Of a stretch of 64,000 bases of DNA, positions 40,905 to 51,200 are shown in pieces. Source of the stretch: JABDBE01 sp049585795 (GTDB lineage Bacteria > Acidobacteriota > Terriglobia > Terriglobales > Acidobacteriaceae). The position numbers and the translations under genes were made by a program. Position 1 is the stretch's first letter. Each line of letters starts with the position of its first letter. The stretch is taken from NCBI GenBank assembly GCA_049585795.1, contig JBAVAQ010000026.1, positions 248,001-312,000 on the forward strand, in the 5' to 3' direction. Below the pieces are notes generated by a model. It was not told the DNA's origin. It made no database searches and saw only the letters and a program-made list of their open reading frames with translations.

Positions 40905-40923
40905 ACTAGGTTAGCCCGAACTT

Positions 40924-41868
40924 ATGACAACCATCACTCCATCCTTTTCCAGCATCACGCCCCGCAAGATTCGTGTGATCGGGGTTCCGTTAGACCTGGG
41001 CCAATCGCGCCGCGGCGTCGACATGGGACCTTCGGCAGTCCGGGTCGCTGGTCTCGAAGCGCGCTTGGAAGCGCTCGGTCATGTTGTCGAAGATGCCGGC
41101 AACGTCTCGGTTCCCATTGCCGAGCAGAAGAAGGAAGGCGATCCGCATGCGAAGTATTTGAAAGAGATCACTGCAACCTGCACCAAACATGCGGAACTCG
41201 TGGTCAAAACGCTGGAGGCGGGCAAAGTCCCAATCACTCTGGGCGGCGATCATTCCATCGCCGCGGGAACGGTTGCGGGAGTCGCGGAATTCTATCGTCG
41301 TCAGAACCAGAAAATCGGCTTGATCTGGATTGACGCTCATACCGACATCAACACCCCCGACAGCTCTCCCAGCGGAAATGTGCACGGGATGCCGCTGGCG
41401 GCGATTATGGCATTAGGTCCTACTGAGCTGTCCAAGATTTTCGACTTTTCTCCCAAGGTGAATCCGGAAAATTGCGTGCTCGTGGGTGTTCGTGACATCG
41501 ACGCCATCGAAAAAGAAAATGTGCGCCGAGCAGGAATCCACGTTTTCACCATGCGCGACATCGACGAACGCGGCATGAGAACCGTGATGGAAGAGGCGTT
41601 GCGAGCGGCGGGACGAGGCACGGCGGGCTACCATGTTTCGCTCGACATGGATTGGGTCGATCCCGAAGATGCGCCCGGCGTGGGAACGCCGGTTCGCGGA
41701 GGGGCGACCTATCGTGAGGCTCATCTGGCGATGGAAATCATCGCCGACCACGGACGCATGTTGAGCTTTGAAATTGTCGAGGTAAATCCCGTAATCGATG
41801 AGCATAACCGGACTGCCGACTTGGCTGTGGAGTTGGCCTTGTCGGCCTTTGGGAAGAAGATTCTGTAA
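40924..41868 (+). CDS. rocF: Arginase
   Basis: Arginase hydrolyses arginine to ornithine and urea. The binuclear manganese ligands are visible in GGDHSIAAGT (His), IDAHTDINTPDSSPSGN (Asp, His, Asp) and SLDMDWVDPEDAPGVGTPV (Asp, Asp). Length 314 is standard. The order asnS-rocF-ddl is tight (19 and 13 bases), suggesting co-transcription although the three functions are not one pathway. Agmatinase is the alternative within the same family, but RGGATYREAHLAME fits arginase. Confidence 0.94.
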   Translation: MTTITPSFSSITPRKIRVIGVPLDLGQSRRGVDMGPSAVRVAGLEARLEALGHVVEDAGNVSVPIAEQKKEGDPHAKYLKEITATCTKHAELVVKTLEAGKVPITLGGDHSIAAGTVAGVAEFYRRQNQKIGLIWIDAHTDINTPDSSPSGNVHGMPLAAIMALGPTELSKIFDFSPKVNPENCVLVGVRDIDAIEKENVRRAGIHVFTMRDIDERGMRTVMEEALRAAGRGTAGYHVSLDMDWVDPEDAPGVGTPVRGGATYREAHLAMEIIADHGRMLSFEIVEVNPVIDEHNRTADLAVELALSAFGKKIL

Positions 41869-41881
41869 CCACTTTCAAGCC

Positions 41882-43075
41882 ATGAAAAAGATTCGAGTCG
41901 GCATTCTGTTTGGCGGGCGCAGTGGGGAGCATGAGGTTTCGCTGCTCTCGGCTGCGTCGGTTTTTAACGCCATCGACAAAAACAAATACGAAGTGGTGCC
42001 CATCGGCATCACCAAAGAAGGTCGATGGGTGACTGCTGCGGATGCGGAACGGCTCCTCCAAGGAAAATTTGAGGAAGGCAAACATCTCCGCGCCGGTGAT
42101 CCCGAAGCAACTCTTGGCGCGGCTGTCCTGGCTAAGGGCGAATCAGTCGTGGTTCCACCTGAGCCGCAGAGACATGGTGCAATGACACCTTTCGAGACTG
42201 ACGCGTCCGCTCACGCGCTGACTCGCCGTGCCGCCGATCGCGCCATCGATGTCGATGTGATTTTTCCCGTGCTGCATGGTACGTTCGGCGAGGATGGAAC
42301 CATTCAGGGCTTGCTGGAATTGGCAGACATGCCTTACGTAGGTGCGGGCGTCCTCGGCTCAGCCGCCGGCATGGATAAGGACATCATGAAAGCGCTTTTT
42401 AGTGCCGCCGGATTGCCGATTGTGAAACACGTCACGGTTCTGCGCAGCGACTGGGAAGCGAACCCGAAGAAAGTTCAGAAGCTGGTCGAGAGCAAGCTGA
42501 AATATCCCGTGTTTGTGAAGCCGGCGAATTTGGGATCGTCGGTCGGAATTTCTAAAGCGCATGACCGCAAGGAACTCGGCCCGGCGATTGAAGAAGCCGC
42601 GAAGTTCGATCGCAAGATTGTGATCGAGGCGGGCGTGGGAGGGCGCGGACAAAAGGCGCGCGAGATCGAATGCTCGGTGCTCGGCAATGATAAGCCTGAA
42701 GCCTCGTTGCCGGGAGAGATCATCCCCAGCACGGAGTTCTACGATTACAACGCCAAGTATCTAGACGAAGGCTCGCAACTGATTATTCCAGCAAAGCTTA
42801 GCAAGGCCGAAACGAAAAAAGTGCAGCAGTTGGCGGTCGGCGCATTCAAAGCAGTCGACTGTTCGGGGCTGGCGCGGGTCGATTTTCTGATGGAGCCGAA
42901 ATCTCGCAGGATTTATTTGAACGAGATCAACACCATGCCTGGATTCACCGCCATCAGTATGTATCCCAAATTGTGGGTTGCTTCGGGTCTGTCGTATTCC
43001 GATCTAATTGGACGGTTGATTCAACTGGGTTTGGACCGGCACGAGGAAAAGAAGAAGAATCAATACAGCCGGTAA
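41882..43075 (+). CDS. ddl: D-alanine--D-alanine ligase
   Basis: Ddl makes D-Ala-D-Ala for peptidoglycan. The 397-residue ATP-grasp protein has VGILFGGRSGEHEVSLLSA, VIFPVLHGTFGEDGTIQGLL, YPVFVKPANLGSSVGISKAH and INTMPGFTAISMYPKLW. It is longer than the common ~310-350, owing mainly to residues ~60-120, which include the unrecognised stretch PQRHGAMTPFETDASAHALT before VIFPV. Start ATG 41882 follows arginase by 13 bases; the open frame extends upstream only as overlap. Confidence 0.94.
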   Translation: MKKIRVGILFGGRSGEHEVSLLSAASVFNAIDKNKYEVVPIGITKEGRWVTAADAERLLQGKFEEGKHLRAGDPEATLGAAVLAKGESVVVPPEPQRHGAMTPFETDASAHALTRRAADRAIDVDVIFPVLHGTFGEDGTIQGLLELADMPYVGAGVLGSAAGMDKDIMKALFSAAGLPIVKHVTVLRSDWEANPKKVQKLVESKLKYPVFVKPANLGSSVGISKAHDRKELGPAIEEAAKFDRKIVIEAGVGGRGQKAREIECSVLGNDKPEASLPGEIIPSTEFYDYNAKYLDEGSQLIIPAKLSKAETKKVQQLAVGAFKAVDCSGLARVDFLMEPKSRRIYLNEINTMPGFTAISMYPKLWVASGLSYSDLIGRLIQLGLDRHEEKKKNQYSR

Positions 43076-43145
43076 ACGGCGAAGTCAATTCCTTGCCTCG
43101 CTCGGAATGACAATCCGGTGTTTTTCAAAACGAACAGAATAAGCA

Positions 43146-43892
43146 TTGTCCCCTGCCTCAAACGAACTCGACAATCTGCACGTGGTTCTAGTGGCCGCGC
43201 GCAACCCTCTGAATATCGGCGCGGCCGCGCGCGCCATGAGCAACTTCGGCTTCCAGCACCTGCGCGTAGTGAATCCTTACGAGGCGGCGTTTCGCGAAGC
43301 ACGCTCTGCGGTCGGAGCGTCAGAACTGCTGGCGAACGCGGAAGAATGTAAGACCGTAGCCGACGCCGTAGCCGACTGCACGCTCGTCGTCGGCACCACA
43401 GCGGTTCGTCATCGAGAATTGCAGCATCCGCTCCGGCGGCTGGAATATGGCGCACGTCTCATCCGCGGGCAGTTGCGATCGAACCGTGTCGCTCTCCTGT
43501 TCGGCTCGGAAAAGTTTGGCCTCTCGAACGCTGCCCTCAGTCATTGCCATTGGCTGATGCGCATCCCGACCTGTGAAGCAAACATTTCAATGAACCTCGG
43601 GCAGGCAGTAGCGGTTTGTCTCTACGAATTGGTCCGCGATGCAAAGGCAACACGGCCAGCGGAGAAAGTGAAGCGTGCGACGGCCGAGGAACTCGAGCGC
43701 ATCACGATGACGTTGCTCGACGCGATGCGCTCCAGCGGCTACCTCGATCGCCGCCCCATCGCCGACGTGGAAGAAAGAATCCGCCGCCTGGTTCGACGCC
43801 TCAACCCGCCCGCCCGCGACGCCGTAGTCTGGCTCGGTATCCTGCGCCAGATCCTGTGGAAGCTGCGGTCGGAGGAATCGCCGCCTGACTAA
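43146..43892 (+). CDS. trmJ: TrmJ-like tRNA 2'-O-methyltransferase (SpoU family)
   Basis: A SPOUT methyltransferase of 248 residues predicted to methylate a 2'-OH in the tRNA anticodon loop. NLHVVLVAARNPLNIGAAAR (motif 1), ALLFGSEKFGLSNAALSHCH (motif 2) and ISMNLGQAVAVCLYEL (motif 3) form the knot. The start appears to be TTG 43146; there is no suitable ATG. A fragment of the GTCATCC repeat lies just upstream (43093-43112). It is convergent with the Ig-like protein gene. Confidence 0.88.
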   Translation: MSPASNELDNLHVVLVAARNPLNIGAAARAMSNFGFQHLRVVNPYEAAFREARSAVGASELLANAEECKTVADAVADCTLVVGTTAVRHRELQHPLRRLEYGARLIRGQLRSNRVALLFGSEKFGLSNAALSHCHWLMRIPTCEANISMNLGQAVAVCLYELVRDAKATRPAEKVKRATAEELERITMTLLDAMRSSGYLDRRPIADVEERIRRLVRRLNPPARDAVVWLGILRQILWKLRSEESPPD

Positions 43893-43987
43893 AAGAAATT
43901 GTTCCGGTTCGCATAGCTAATCCTCCGCCGGGCCACTTCCCAAGCTCCGCTTCCCGAGCACATCTGAAATCCGCGCCCCTAACGGCG

Positions 43988-46372
43988 CTATGGCGGCGTG
44001 ACCGTGACACAAGCAATCGCCACACAAGTTGGGACTCCGTCCTGAAGAGGACAGCCGTTGGCTATCATTTGGACATTAATGGGCACGATCGATTTGTGCT
44101 GGTCGCCGCTGGTTATCGTACAAGCATTCTGCAAATAATCGGCCGTCGATACCATGCCCGGCGGAGAGTAAACGACATTAAACGGCACGAGTGTCACAGT
44201 CTGCTCATCACAAACCTCCCCCCCTCTCGCGTCTTTAATGCAGCCCGGGCCGAAGGAGGTCCTGGGCCCGCAAAAATCTTCCTGGTTGTTGCTGTTACTG
44301 TCTGAGACGCATCCCAGGTTCCAGACCAACTGGTCCGGCGCGGCGTTGTTGATCACGGCCGTGTAAGTGTAGGGACCGGTGCCCGCCTGTACTTGTTGTG
44401 GGCCGGTGATGGCAATCGTGGGTGGAGCGTTCGTGATAGTTATCTGGTTGTAGTCCGAAGCACTGGGATCAATCGCTGAAGTGACAGTCACAGTCACTAT
44501 CGGATTCGAGGGAACATTCTCCGGCGCGATGTAGGTTGCGGTGAATTGTTGGCTGCTATTGATCCCCCCGGGCGTGAGTGTGCCGCATATGGATCCGTTG
44601 CTTATGCTGCAATCCTGACCGGAGCTGGTCAGAGTCCAGTTAATTGGGTCGGTTGTATCGATGATCGGCTCGCCGTCTACTAGCTTTGTTTGTGTGACCG
44701 TGTATGAAACTTTGTTGTTGCTCGTCTGCACCTGCACGGTCGATGGATCTTGCTGCCCTGGCATTAATGCCTCTGTGATCGGTGGAGGTGGGATGACCGT
44801 GACCGATGCTGCATTAGAGATGTTACGGTCCGATGCGACCGCAGTGATGTTCACAGTGGGAGGTGTCGGGACGGAATCGGGGGCTACGTATTCCGTATCA
44901 CTTTGGCAGCCGTTAGAAGTACCCGGGTCGATCATCCCAATTGTTGAGTCCCCTCCGGGCTGATTATTTACGTTCCAGGTCACGGAAATGTCAGAGTCGC
45001 CTGAGCCCGCCACGGTGGCGGTAAAATTCTGACCCGTGCCGACTTGAACGGTTGCCGAGGTCGGGGTCACGGTAACTTTCGACATGGGAGTTGACGTAAC
45101 GGTGAGGGACTGCTTCCCGATTACCTCCGGGTCCGAAACAGGAATAGCCGAAACGATCACAGTGGATGGACTCGGTACTTTGGCGGGTGCGGTGTAGACT
45201 CCCGCCTGCGTTATCGTTCCGACCGTGCTGTTGCCTCCAGTGATTTGATTGACCTGCCAAGTCAGGTCTTGATTGGTCAGTCCTGTAACACTGGGGGTGA
45301 AAGTCGTCGAAGTATTGATCAGCATCGCATCTGTGTTTGTGCATGGATCGGCGGATATCGTGACCGTGACTTTCTGAGCCGGAATCAGGTTCACCAGGAT
45401 TGATGCCTGTGCGGCGGGAACAGCATTCGAGATGGCCGTAACAATGACCTGCGCCGGATCAGGAAGGCGGGCCGGAGCCGTGAAGACTGCCTTACCGCCA
45501 GCCTCAGTTGCGATCGTTCCTACATTCGCATTTCCTCCGGCTATGGCATCCACTTCCCATGCGACGGTGGTATCGCTCGCGCCCGTTACGTTGGCCGCGA
45601 ATGCTTGGGTTTGTCGGAGGGGAACCGTTGGGGGCACGCTCGGACTCGTGATGGTTACCACCGTACCGCCTAATGCCGAGATGGTGACCACGGCCGAAGC
45701 ACTTTCTTGCGGATTGGCAAACGATTGAGCCGTGACGTGTACCTGTGCAGTCTGTGCTCCTCCGGGAACCGCAAGCGGAGCGATGTAATTTACTTGGTCC
45801 GTGGTACCGGGTACCGGAGAAACAGTGCCCACAACGGCGTTCCCCCCCGGTACATTTTCTACCAGCCACGTGACCGTGGGATCAGGACCGTTTACCGTAC
45901 CGGTGAACAGAGCAATCCCCCCCACCTCAAGATTTACAGCGAGTGGTGAAATGGAAACTGGCGACGGAGTTCCGTTGATTGAAACTGAGGCATTCGCGCT
46001 GGCACTATTATCAGCGTTGGCGACCGCAGTTACGGTAACTGTCGGTGGAATCGGGATGAACGGTGGCGCGGTGTAATTCCCGTTCTTGTCGATGGTTCCG
46101 AATGATGAACTGCCATCGCTCGGATTTACGCCACCGGGGAATCCGTTGACCAGCCAAGCGACGCCAATCTCGCTGGTGTTGATCACCGTCGCTGTGAAGG
46201 TTTCCGTAGTCCCAGTGGTTATGGTCATGGTCTGAGGGGCCACACTGACAGCGACTCGAGATAGAGTACCGTTATTCAGCGGTGCTGCCCCAACCCCGCC
46301 GCAGCTCACCAGGGTGAGCATCGCGCTCAGTGTCACGGCAATAAGCAGACCCAGCCGAATATTCTTCAACAT
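43988..46372 (-). CDS. Lipoprotein with seven Ig-like (BIG-type) repeats
   Basis: The 794-residue protein begins MLKNIRLGLLIAVTLSAMLT and has a lipobox ending LVSCGG, so it is probably lipid-anchored outside the cytoplasm. Seven Ig-like domains of ~90-120 residues follow, recognisable by VTW-V----GG---VGTI...YTAP--VP-P-TVTVTA; the first five share this core closely, while 6 and 7 diverge and carry most of the cysteines. I chose ATG 46372, with GGAG six bases upstream. It is downstream of, and 40 bases from, an exported hydrolase-fold gene. Binding target unknown. Confidence 0.87.
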   Translation of the reverse strand: MLKNIRLGLLIAVTLSAMLTLVSCGGVGAAPLNNGTLSRVAVSVAPQTMTITTGTTETFTATVINTSEIGVAWLVNGFPGGVNPSDGSSSFGTIDKNGNYTAPPFIPIPPTVTVTAVANADNSASANASVSINGTPSPVSISPLAVNLEVGGIALFTGTVNGPDPTVTWLVENVPGGNAVVGTVSPVPGTTDQVNYIAPLAVPGGAQTAQVHVTAQSFANPQESASAVVTISALGGTVVTITSPSVPPTVPLRQTQAFAANVTGASDTTVAWEVDAIAGGNANVGTIATEAGGKAVFTAPARLPDPAQVIVTAISNAVPAAQASILVNLIPAQKVTVTISADPCTNTDAMLINTSTTFTPSVTGLTNQDLTWQVNQITGGNSTVGTITQAGVYTAPAKVPSPSTVIVSAIPVSDPEVIGKQSLTVTSTPMSKVTVTPTSATVQVGTGQNFTATVAGSGDSDISVTWNVNNQPGGDSTIGMIDPGTSNGCQSDTEYVAPDSVPTPPTVNITAVASDRNISNAASVTVIPPPPITEALMPGQQDPSTVQVQTSNNKVSYTVTQTKLVDGEPIIDTTDPINWTLTSSGQDCSISNGSICGTLTPGGINSSQQFTATYIAPENVPSNPIVTVTVTSAIDPSASDYNQITITNAPPTIAITGPQQVQAGTGPYTYTAVINNAAPDQLVWNLGCVSDSNSNNQEDFCGPRTSFGPGCIKDARGGEVCDEQTVTLVPFNVVYSPPGMVSTADYLQNACTITSGDQHKSIVPINVQMIANGCPLQDGVPTCVAIACVTVTPP

Positions 46373-46412
46373 ACGGAACTCCAAATTGGACTGAGCCGCT
46401 CTGCCAGAAAAC

Positions 46413-47525
46413 TTAATCGTTACCGGTCTTTTCATCATGCTTCGAATCAATGTGGTTCAATTGCAGCGACTGCTGGCGTGCCCCAGGATTCTGCGAAGTT
46501 CGCAGGGCAGGCTGTGGCTGAGAAGCCGGCTGGACTTTACCTTTCACCCATAGCAATAACCGGTCGCCCGCCTGAGCGTCTGTAAACTGTCGCGTGGTGC
46601 GAAAGGTGACCTTCTGAACCGTCCCCGGAGCGGCTGCTCTAATACGTCGCTGCACTACTTTTGGCGTGACCGAGTCATCGACCACCTGTTGCAGGCGAAC
46701 GTGTTGCGACGTTAACTGTGGCAGCCACTTCACCGGGTCCAGTGGCGCGACCTTCTTCAGGAACTCTGGCTTCACATAATTTGGTCGCTCTACTTCCGGA
46801 ATTATTGAAGACTTGGCCATCCAGTCCGGCCAATCTCCCCAAGGATCAATTACGTCGATGGTCTTGATGCGCGGATCGGCCGCGGCTGCCAGGATATCGA
46901 TGGTGCCGCCCGAGCCCACTCCAAACATGCCAATCCGGCCCATATCCAGATCGCCGCGCGTGGCGAGATAGTTCAAAACCATCTGGACATCGTGAACGGA
47001 ACTGCCTAATGCCTCTTGCAGTTCACTCACAAACCACTGCTTCATCGGTCGATTGGTGTAGCGATGGCCGTTCAGAGCGGAAACGAACCCAATGGCCGCG
47101 AATCCGCCTTTGGTCACTCTCGCGCAGTATGTGTCGTTGCGAAAAATATCTGTTTCGGAAGGGTAGCTGTAGAGATACAGAATCGCGGGAGGTTTGACCA
47201 CCCCCTTCGGGCGAATAACATACAAATCAATCGGATCGCCTTGGCGCCACTTCACCTGCAGCAACTCACGAGTGAACTGAGGGTTGTTGTCATCCTTTTC
47301 TCCGAGCAACGGGGGTTCGGGAATCAGGTCGCTGTTTGCCAACGAAAGCGAACTCCAATCCTCCAGGTTGCCGACGGGGCGAGCCATGAACGCGCCCGAT
47401 TGATTCAACCCCGCCGGGTTCGACCCGGGTTGTTGAGCCCGCGCAATGCTGGCGTTCACCAACAGCCACAAAAACAAAACCGCGAGAAGTTCGCTTTTGC
47501 AACTTCTCTTACTCCGTTGCCACAT
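46413..47525 (-). CDS. Exported alpha/beta-hydrolase-fold protein, probably catalytically inactive
   Basis: A signal peptide (LLAVLFLWLLVNASIARAQQ) leads a ~345-residue domain of the acyl-peptidase/dienelactone-hydrolase type: IDLYVIRPKGVVKPPAILYL, SSVHDVQMVLNYLATRGDLD, GRIGMFGVGSGGTIDILAAA. The nucleophile elbow aligns GVGSGG with G-x-S-x-G-G and has Gly where Ser is expected, with Ser shifted by one. DPWGDWPDWMA and the C-terminal His region are otherwise kept. I chose ATG 47525 with GAGGGTGG upstream. Overlap with no other gene; the Ig-like lipoprotein follows in the same operon. It may bind rather than cleave a ligand. Confidence 0.8.
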   Translation of the reverse strand: MWQRSKRSCKSELLAVLFLWLLVNASIARAQQPGSNPAGLNQSGAFMARPVGNLEDWSSLSLANSDLIPEPPLLGEKDDNNPQFTRELLQVKWRQGDPIDLYVIRPKGVVKPPAILYLYSYPSETDIFRNDTYCARVTKGGFAAIGFVSALNGHRYTNRPMKQWFVSELQEALGSSVHDVQMVLNYLATRGDLDMGRIGMFGVGSGGTIDILAAAADPRIKTIDVIDPWGDWPDWMAKSSIIPEVERPNYVKPEFLKKVAPLDPVKWLPQLTSQHVRLQQVVDDSVTPKVVQRRIRAAAPGTVQKVTFRTTRQFTDAQAGDRLLLWVKGKVQPASQPQPALRTSQNPGARQQSLQLNHIDSKHDEKTGND

Positions 47526-47606
47526 TCCACCCTCGTTTTTCACACTTTCTTTTCGGGCCGATGAAAGCCCAGGCCAACGACCCCTGGGATTACAACTCAG
47601 CCTGAA

Positions 47607-47768
47607 TTACCTGGACAGTCCGACAGACCACTGCTGAGGAACTACTCCTACGGAACTGAAATCAAAGATTTCACTAGCAATCACTTCCGCGATCTCGCAA
47701 GCCAGATCCTCGGGTTTCTCGGCTGCCTCGAACACTTCACGGTCCGGAATCTCAACGATGAACTTCAT
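47607..47768 (-). CDS. Possible 53-residue protein
   Basis: On the minus strand ATG 47768 opens a 53-codon frame to a TAA at 47607. It reads MKFIVEIPDREVFEAAEKPE followed by DLACEIAEVIASEIFDFSSV and a short tail. The acidic, helix-favouring sequence with a clean beta-strand start looks protein-like, and the start overlaps the stop of an upstream unrecognised frame in an ATGA motif. The AGGAAG site is very close to the ATG, which weakens the case. It is upstream of, and co-directional with, the hydrolase-like gene (82-base gap). No family is recognised. Confidence 0.45.
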   Translation of the reverse strand: MKFIVEIPDREVFEAAEKPEDLACEIAEVIASEIFDFSSVGVVPQQWSVGLSR

Positions 47769-48286
47769 ACTTCCTGCCAGACGGCGCGCACTTCAACCAT
47801 GGTCAGCCAAAGTGCCCGCATCCCATTCTCCAGCACACCAGACACCGCATCTTTGCTCACAGCGGCAAACCAAGCCGTCGTCAAAACCGCGAGCCAACCC
47901 TTATCCTCTGGGCCACAAAACCGCCCGCTTGACTCGCACAAAGTCGCCGAATCAGAACAACCCTGGCAGAAAATTACAAGAAATCCTGTGGATCGAGTCG
48001 GGGTGAATATCGTCGAAGTTTGTTGCAGGAAAACTACCCGGAGATTAAAATCCCGTGAATTTCTCGGCCTGGGACGATGCTGCGCAAGGTCCTCCGGCGG
48101 AAATCCGCGCCCACCTGGCGAAACGCCGAACGACCCAGACAGCGAGGCAACCACTAACCACGGACGAAGTCGATGCTCCTCTGATAGATTCGAGCGCGAC
48201 GTTTTTCATCCGAAATTAACCTGCGCGTCACAATCTCGTCACGGTTTCTCTGTAACCATGTGGCTCCTTTTACTCCCTGAAGGCTG
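47769..48286. other. Gene-poor stretch upstream of the TonB receptor gene
   Basis: About 520 bases without a recognisable gene. A minus-strand frame of 129 codons (47765-48154) and a plus-strand frame of ~160 codons exist, but neither reads like a folded protein. The stretch should contain the promoter of the receptor gene and that of the minus-strand operon. No strong palindrome was seen. Confidence 0.35.
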
Positions 48287-51200
48287 GTGAATCTTGTGAG
48301 ATTTCCGAAAATCTCTTTGCGCATTATTGCCGTCGTTCTTTTCATCTCAGCGCCAGCGTTGGCGCAAGGCGCGAAATCACCGACTAATTCAGCGAAAGGA
48401 AAAGCGGTTGTTACGGGGATTGTCACTGATCAGACGGGCGCAGTGCTTCCGGGAGCGACTGCAATCATCACCAACGGAGCCGGGGTGACCGAGACCGCCG
48501 CCACCAACGATCGTGGCGAATACTCTCTTGGAGGATTGCCGGCTGGAACCTATACATTGACCATTTCCGCCCCCGCGTTCAAGGAATTCCGCAGCGACGG
48601 ATTAGCTCTCAGTGCCGCTCAGAGCATCGCGATTGACGCCGTGCTTGAACCTGCCGGGACGACCACCTCAGTCAATGTGGAGGGGCAAAAAGTCTCCCAG
48701 GTGGAAACTGAAACTTCTCAGATTGTTGGCACCATCACACAAAAAGAATTGGTCAGCCTCGGATTGAACGGCCGCAACTTCACCCAGCTAATCGCACTGA
48801 CTCCTGGCGTGAGTAACCAGACTGGACAGGACGAAGCCAAAGTCGGAATTCTGGGCAGCGTTCGCTACAGCGTGAATGGCGGCCGGGTCGAGTACAACTC
48901 CTTTAACGTCGACGGCGGCGATGTCTTGAACGCCGGACTCAACGGAAATCAGAGCACCCTGATTGTCTATCCCAGTCTGGATGCGCTGAGTGAAGTGCAA
49001 GTGCTGACCTCGAATTACGGTGCCATGTACGGGCAGAGTGCTTCCGGCACAGTGATTGCGACGACTAAAGCCGGCACCAAACAGTTTCACGGCGTGGCTT
49101 ACGAGTTTATCCGCAACGAATTCTTCAATGCCCGCAATTACTTTGACGAGACCACAAAGGCTCCTCTGTATCGCAGAAACGACTTTGGCGGCGCCATTGG
49201 CGGCCCGCTTTACATCCCCGGGGTGTTCAACACCAATAAGGACAAAACCTATTTCTTCTTTTCAGAAGAATTCCGCTTCGAGCGTACCCCTACCGATTTC
49301 AATCAGGCGGTGCCATCTTTGGCGGAACGCACCGGCAACTTCAGCGACCTGTGTCCCTTCGTGCTGCCCGGTCTCCAGACCGACTTCACGCGCACCGCTT
49401 ATCCCGATTGCCCCGCTTTCGGCATCGATCAGAATACCGGGAAGCCACAAACCTTCCCGGGAAACCAGGTTCCCATCGATCCCAACGCGCAGGCTATTCT
49501 CGGCACTAATATTATCCCCGCGCCCGATGCGACCGCAGGCTGCAACTCCACCGCCGGCTCCTGCTTTGACGCGGTAGTTTCTCCGAGCACGTACTGGCGC
49601 GAAGAACTTTTTCGCATCGATCACAACATCACCCAGAACATGCGCACCACCTTCCGCTACATTCACGATTCATGGGACACCACCATCCTCTCTCCGCAAT
49701 GGGGAGCGGTGCAAAACACCTTCCCTACGATTCAAAGTACCTTTACCGGGCCGGGCCTGAGCATGCTGGCGCACCTCACCAACACGATTTCACCTTCGTT
49801 GCTGAATGAGTTCGTCTTCAGTTACACCACCGATCACATTACGCTGCAAAACATCGATGCCAACGGCGTCACCTGGCAGCGGCCATCGGGCTTGACCACG
49901 GGCTACCTGTTCAACAACGGCTTCGGCGGCAAAGTGCCGGGGATCGTGATCGGCGGCACCAATGCAGCCTACGGCGGATTCGGCTTTGGCGTTGATCCCG
50001 GCTATTTGCCCTGGCATCATTCCAATCCCACCTATAACTTTCGTGACGACTTAAGCAAAGTTGTGGGCAAGCACACTCTGCAAATGGGGGTTCAATTTGT
50101 CATCGCTCAAAGAAACGAAATAAACCAGGCAGTGGGAGCCAATACCGGCGACCAACAGGGGATACTGACCTTCAGCAACGTGAGCAGCTTCAACAGCAAA
50201 GGGAATGCTTTTGCCGACTTCCTGCTCGGTCAGCCCACCGGCACGCCGGGAGTTCTCGAGGGCGGAATCAAAACCTTTCAGCAAGATAGTACGCAGCGCA
50301 ACTATTTCAATCGCTATCAAATTGCTGAACCTTACTTTCAGGATGACTGGAGAATGAGTCCACGGCTCACCCTGAACCTGGGCTTGCGAGTGAGCCTGTA
50401 CGGGAATTGGCACGAGAAATACAACAATGTCTATAACTGGGTGCCCTCGGTGTACAGTAAATCCCTCGCCGCCCAAACCACCATCGACGCTTTCACCGGC
50501 GTTCTGCTCAACGGTCCGCCGTCGACCTGCACTCCGCCGCCGGGATCCATCTCTAGCCCTTGTTCTCCCATCCCGCTGAATCTCAGTAATCTCGACCCGC
50601 GAATCACCAACGGCTTGCAGCGCTGCGGTGTGAATGGCATTCCAAACGGATGCATGACCAGCCATATCTTTAATCCGGCTCCCCGCATTGGCTTTGCCTG
50701 GGATCCCTTCGGCGATGGCAAAACTTCCATCCGCGCAGGCTATGGAATTTTTTTCCATCACGGAATTGGCAACGAGGCCAACACCGGCTCTCTCGAAGGC
50801 AGCGCGCCTCTGGTCCTCGACATGACGCAGAACCATCCCACCAGCTACGAGTGCATTGGCGGCGTCGGCGCGGGTTGTGGAACATCAGGAGCTTTCCCCC
50901 TGAACGTCACCGCTATTCCGACACGAGCGATCTGGCCCTACGTCCAGCAGTGGAGCGTCAGTGTGCAGCGCGAACTCTCCAACAACACGATCGCTACTCT
51001 CGGCTATGTCGGCAGCAAGGGAACCCATCTCACTACCGAGCTTCAAGTCAACCAATTGGTCCCTGCAGTGTCGACCGACAATCCATTTGGGCCGCTTGGT
51101 CTTGCGCCCGGCCAGCCCGTTACGAGCACGCTCTGCAATTCTTACACCGGCACGAGTTTTACTTTTGTCACGCCAACCAACCCCAATGGAGTGGTCTGGG

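Noticed and set aside
42150..42240. Extra segment of ddl considered as a third coding palindrome
   Set aside because: It lacks the hairpins and does not align with family A; it looks like ordinary length variation.
47765..48154. Minus-strand 129-codon frame upstream of the 53-residue frame
   Set aside because: Low-complexity, Cys- and Pro-scattered sequence without secondary-structure pattern; only its ATGA overlap with the small frame favours it.
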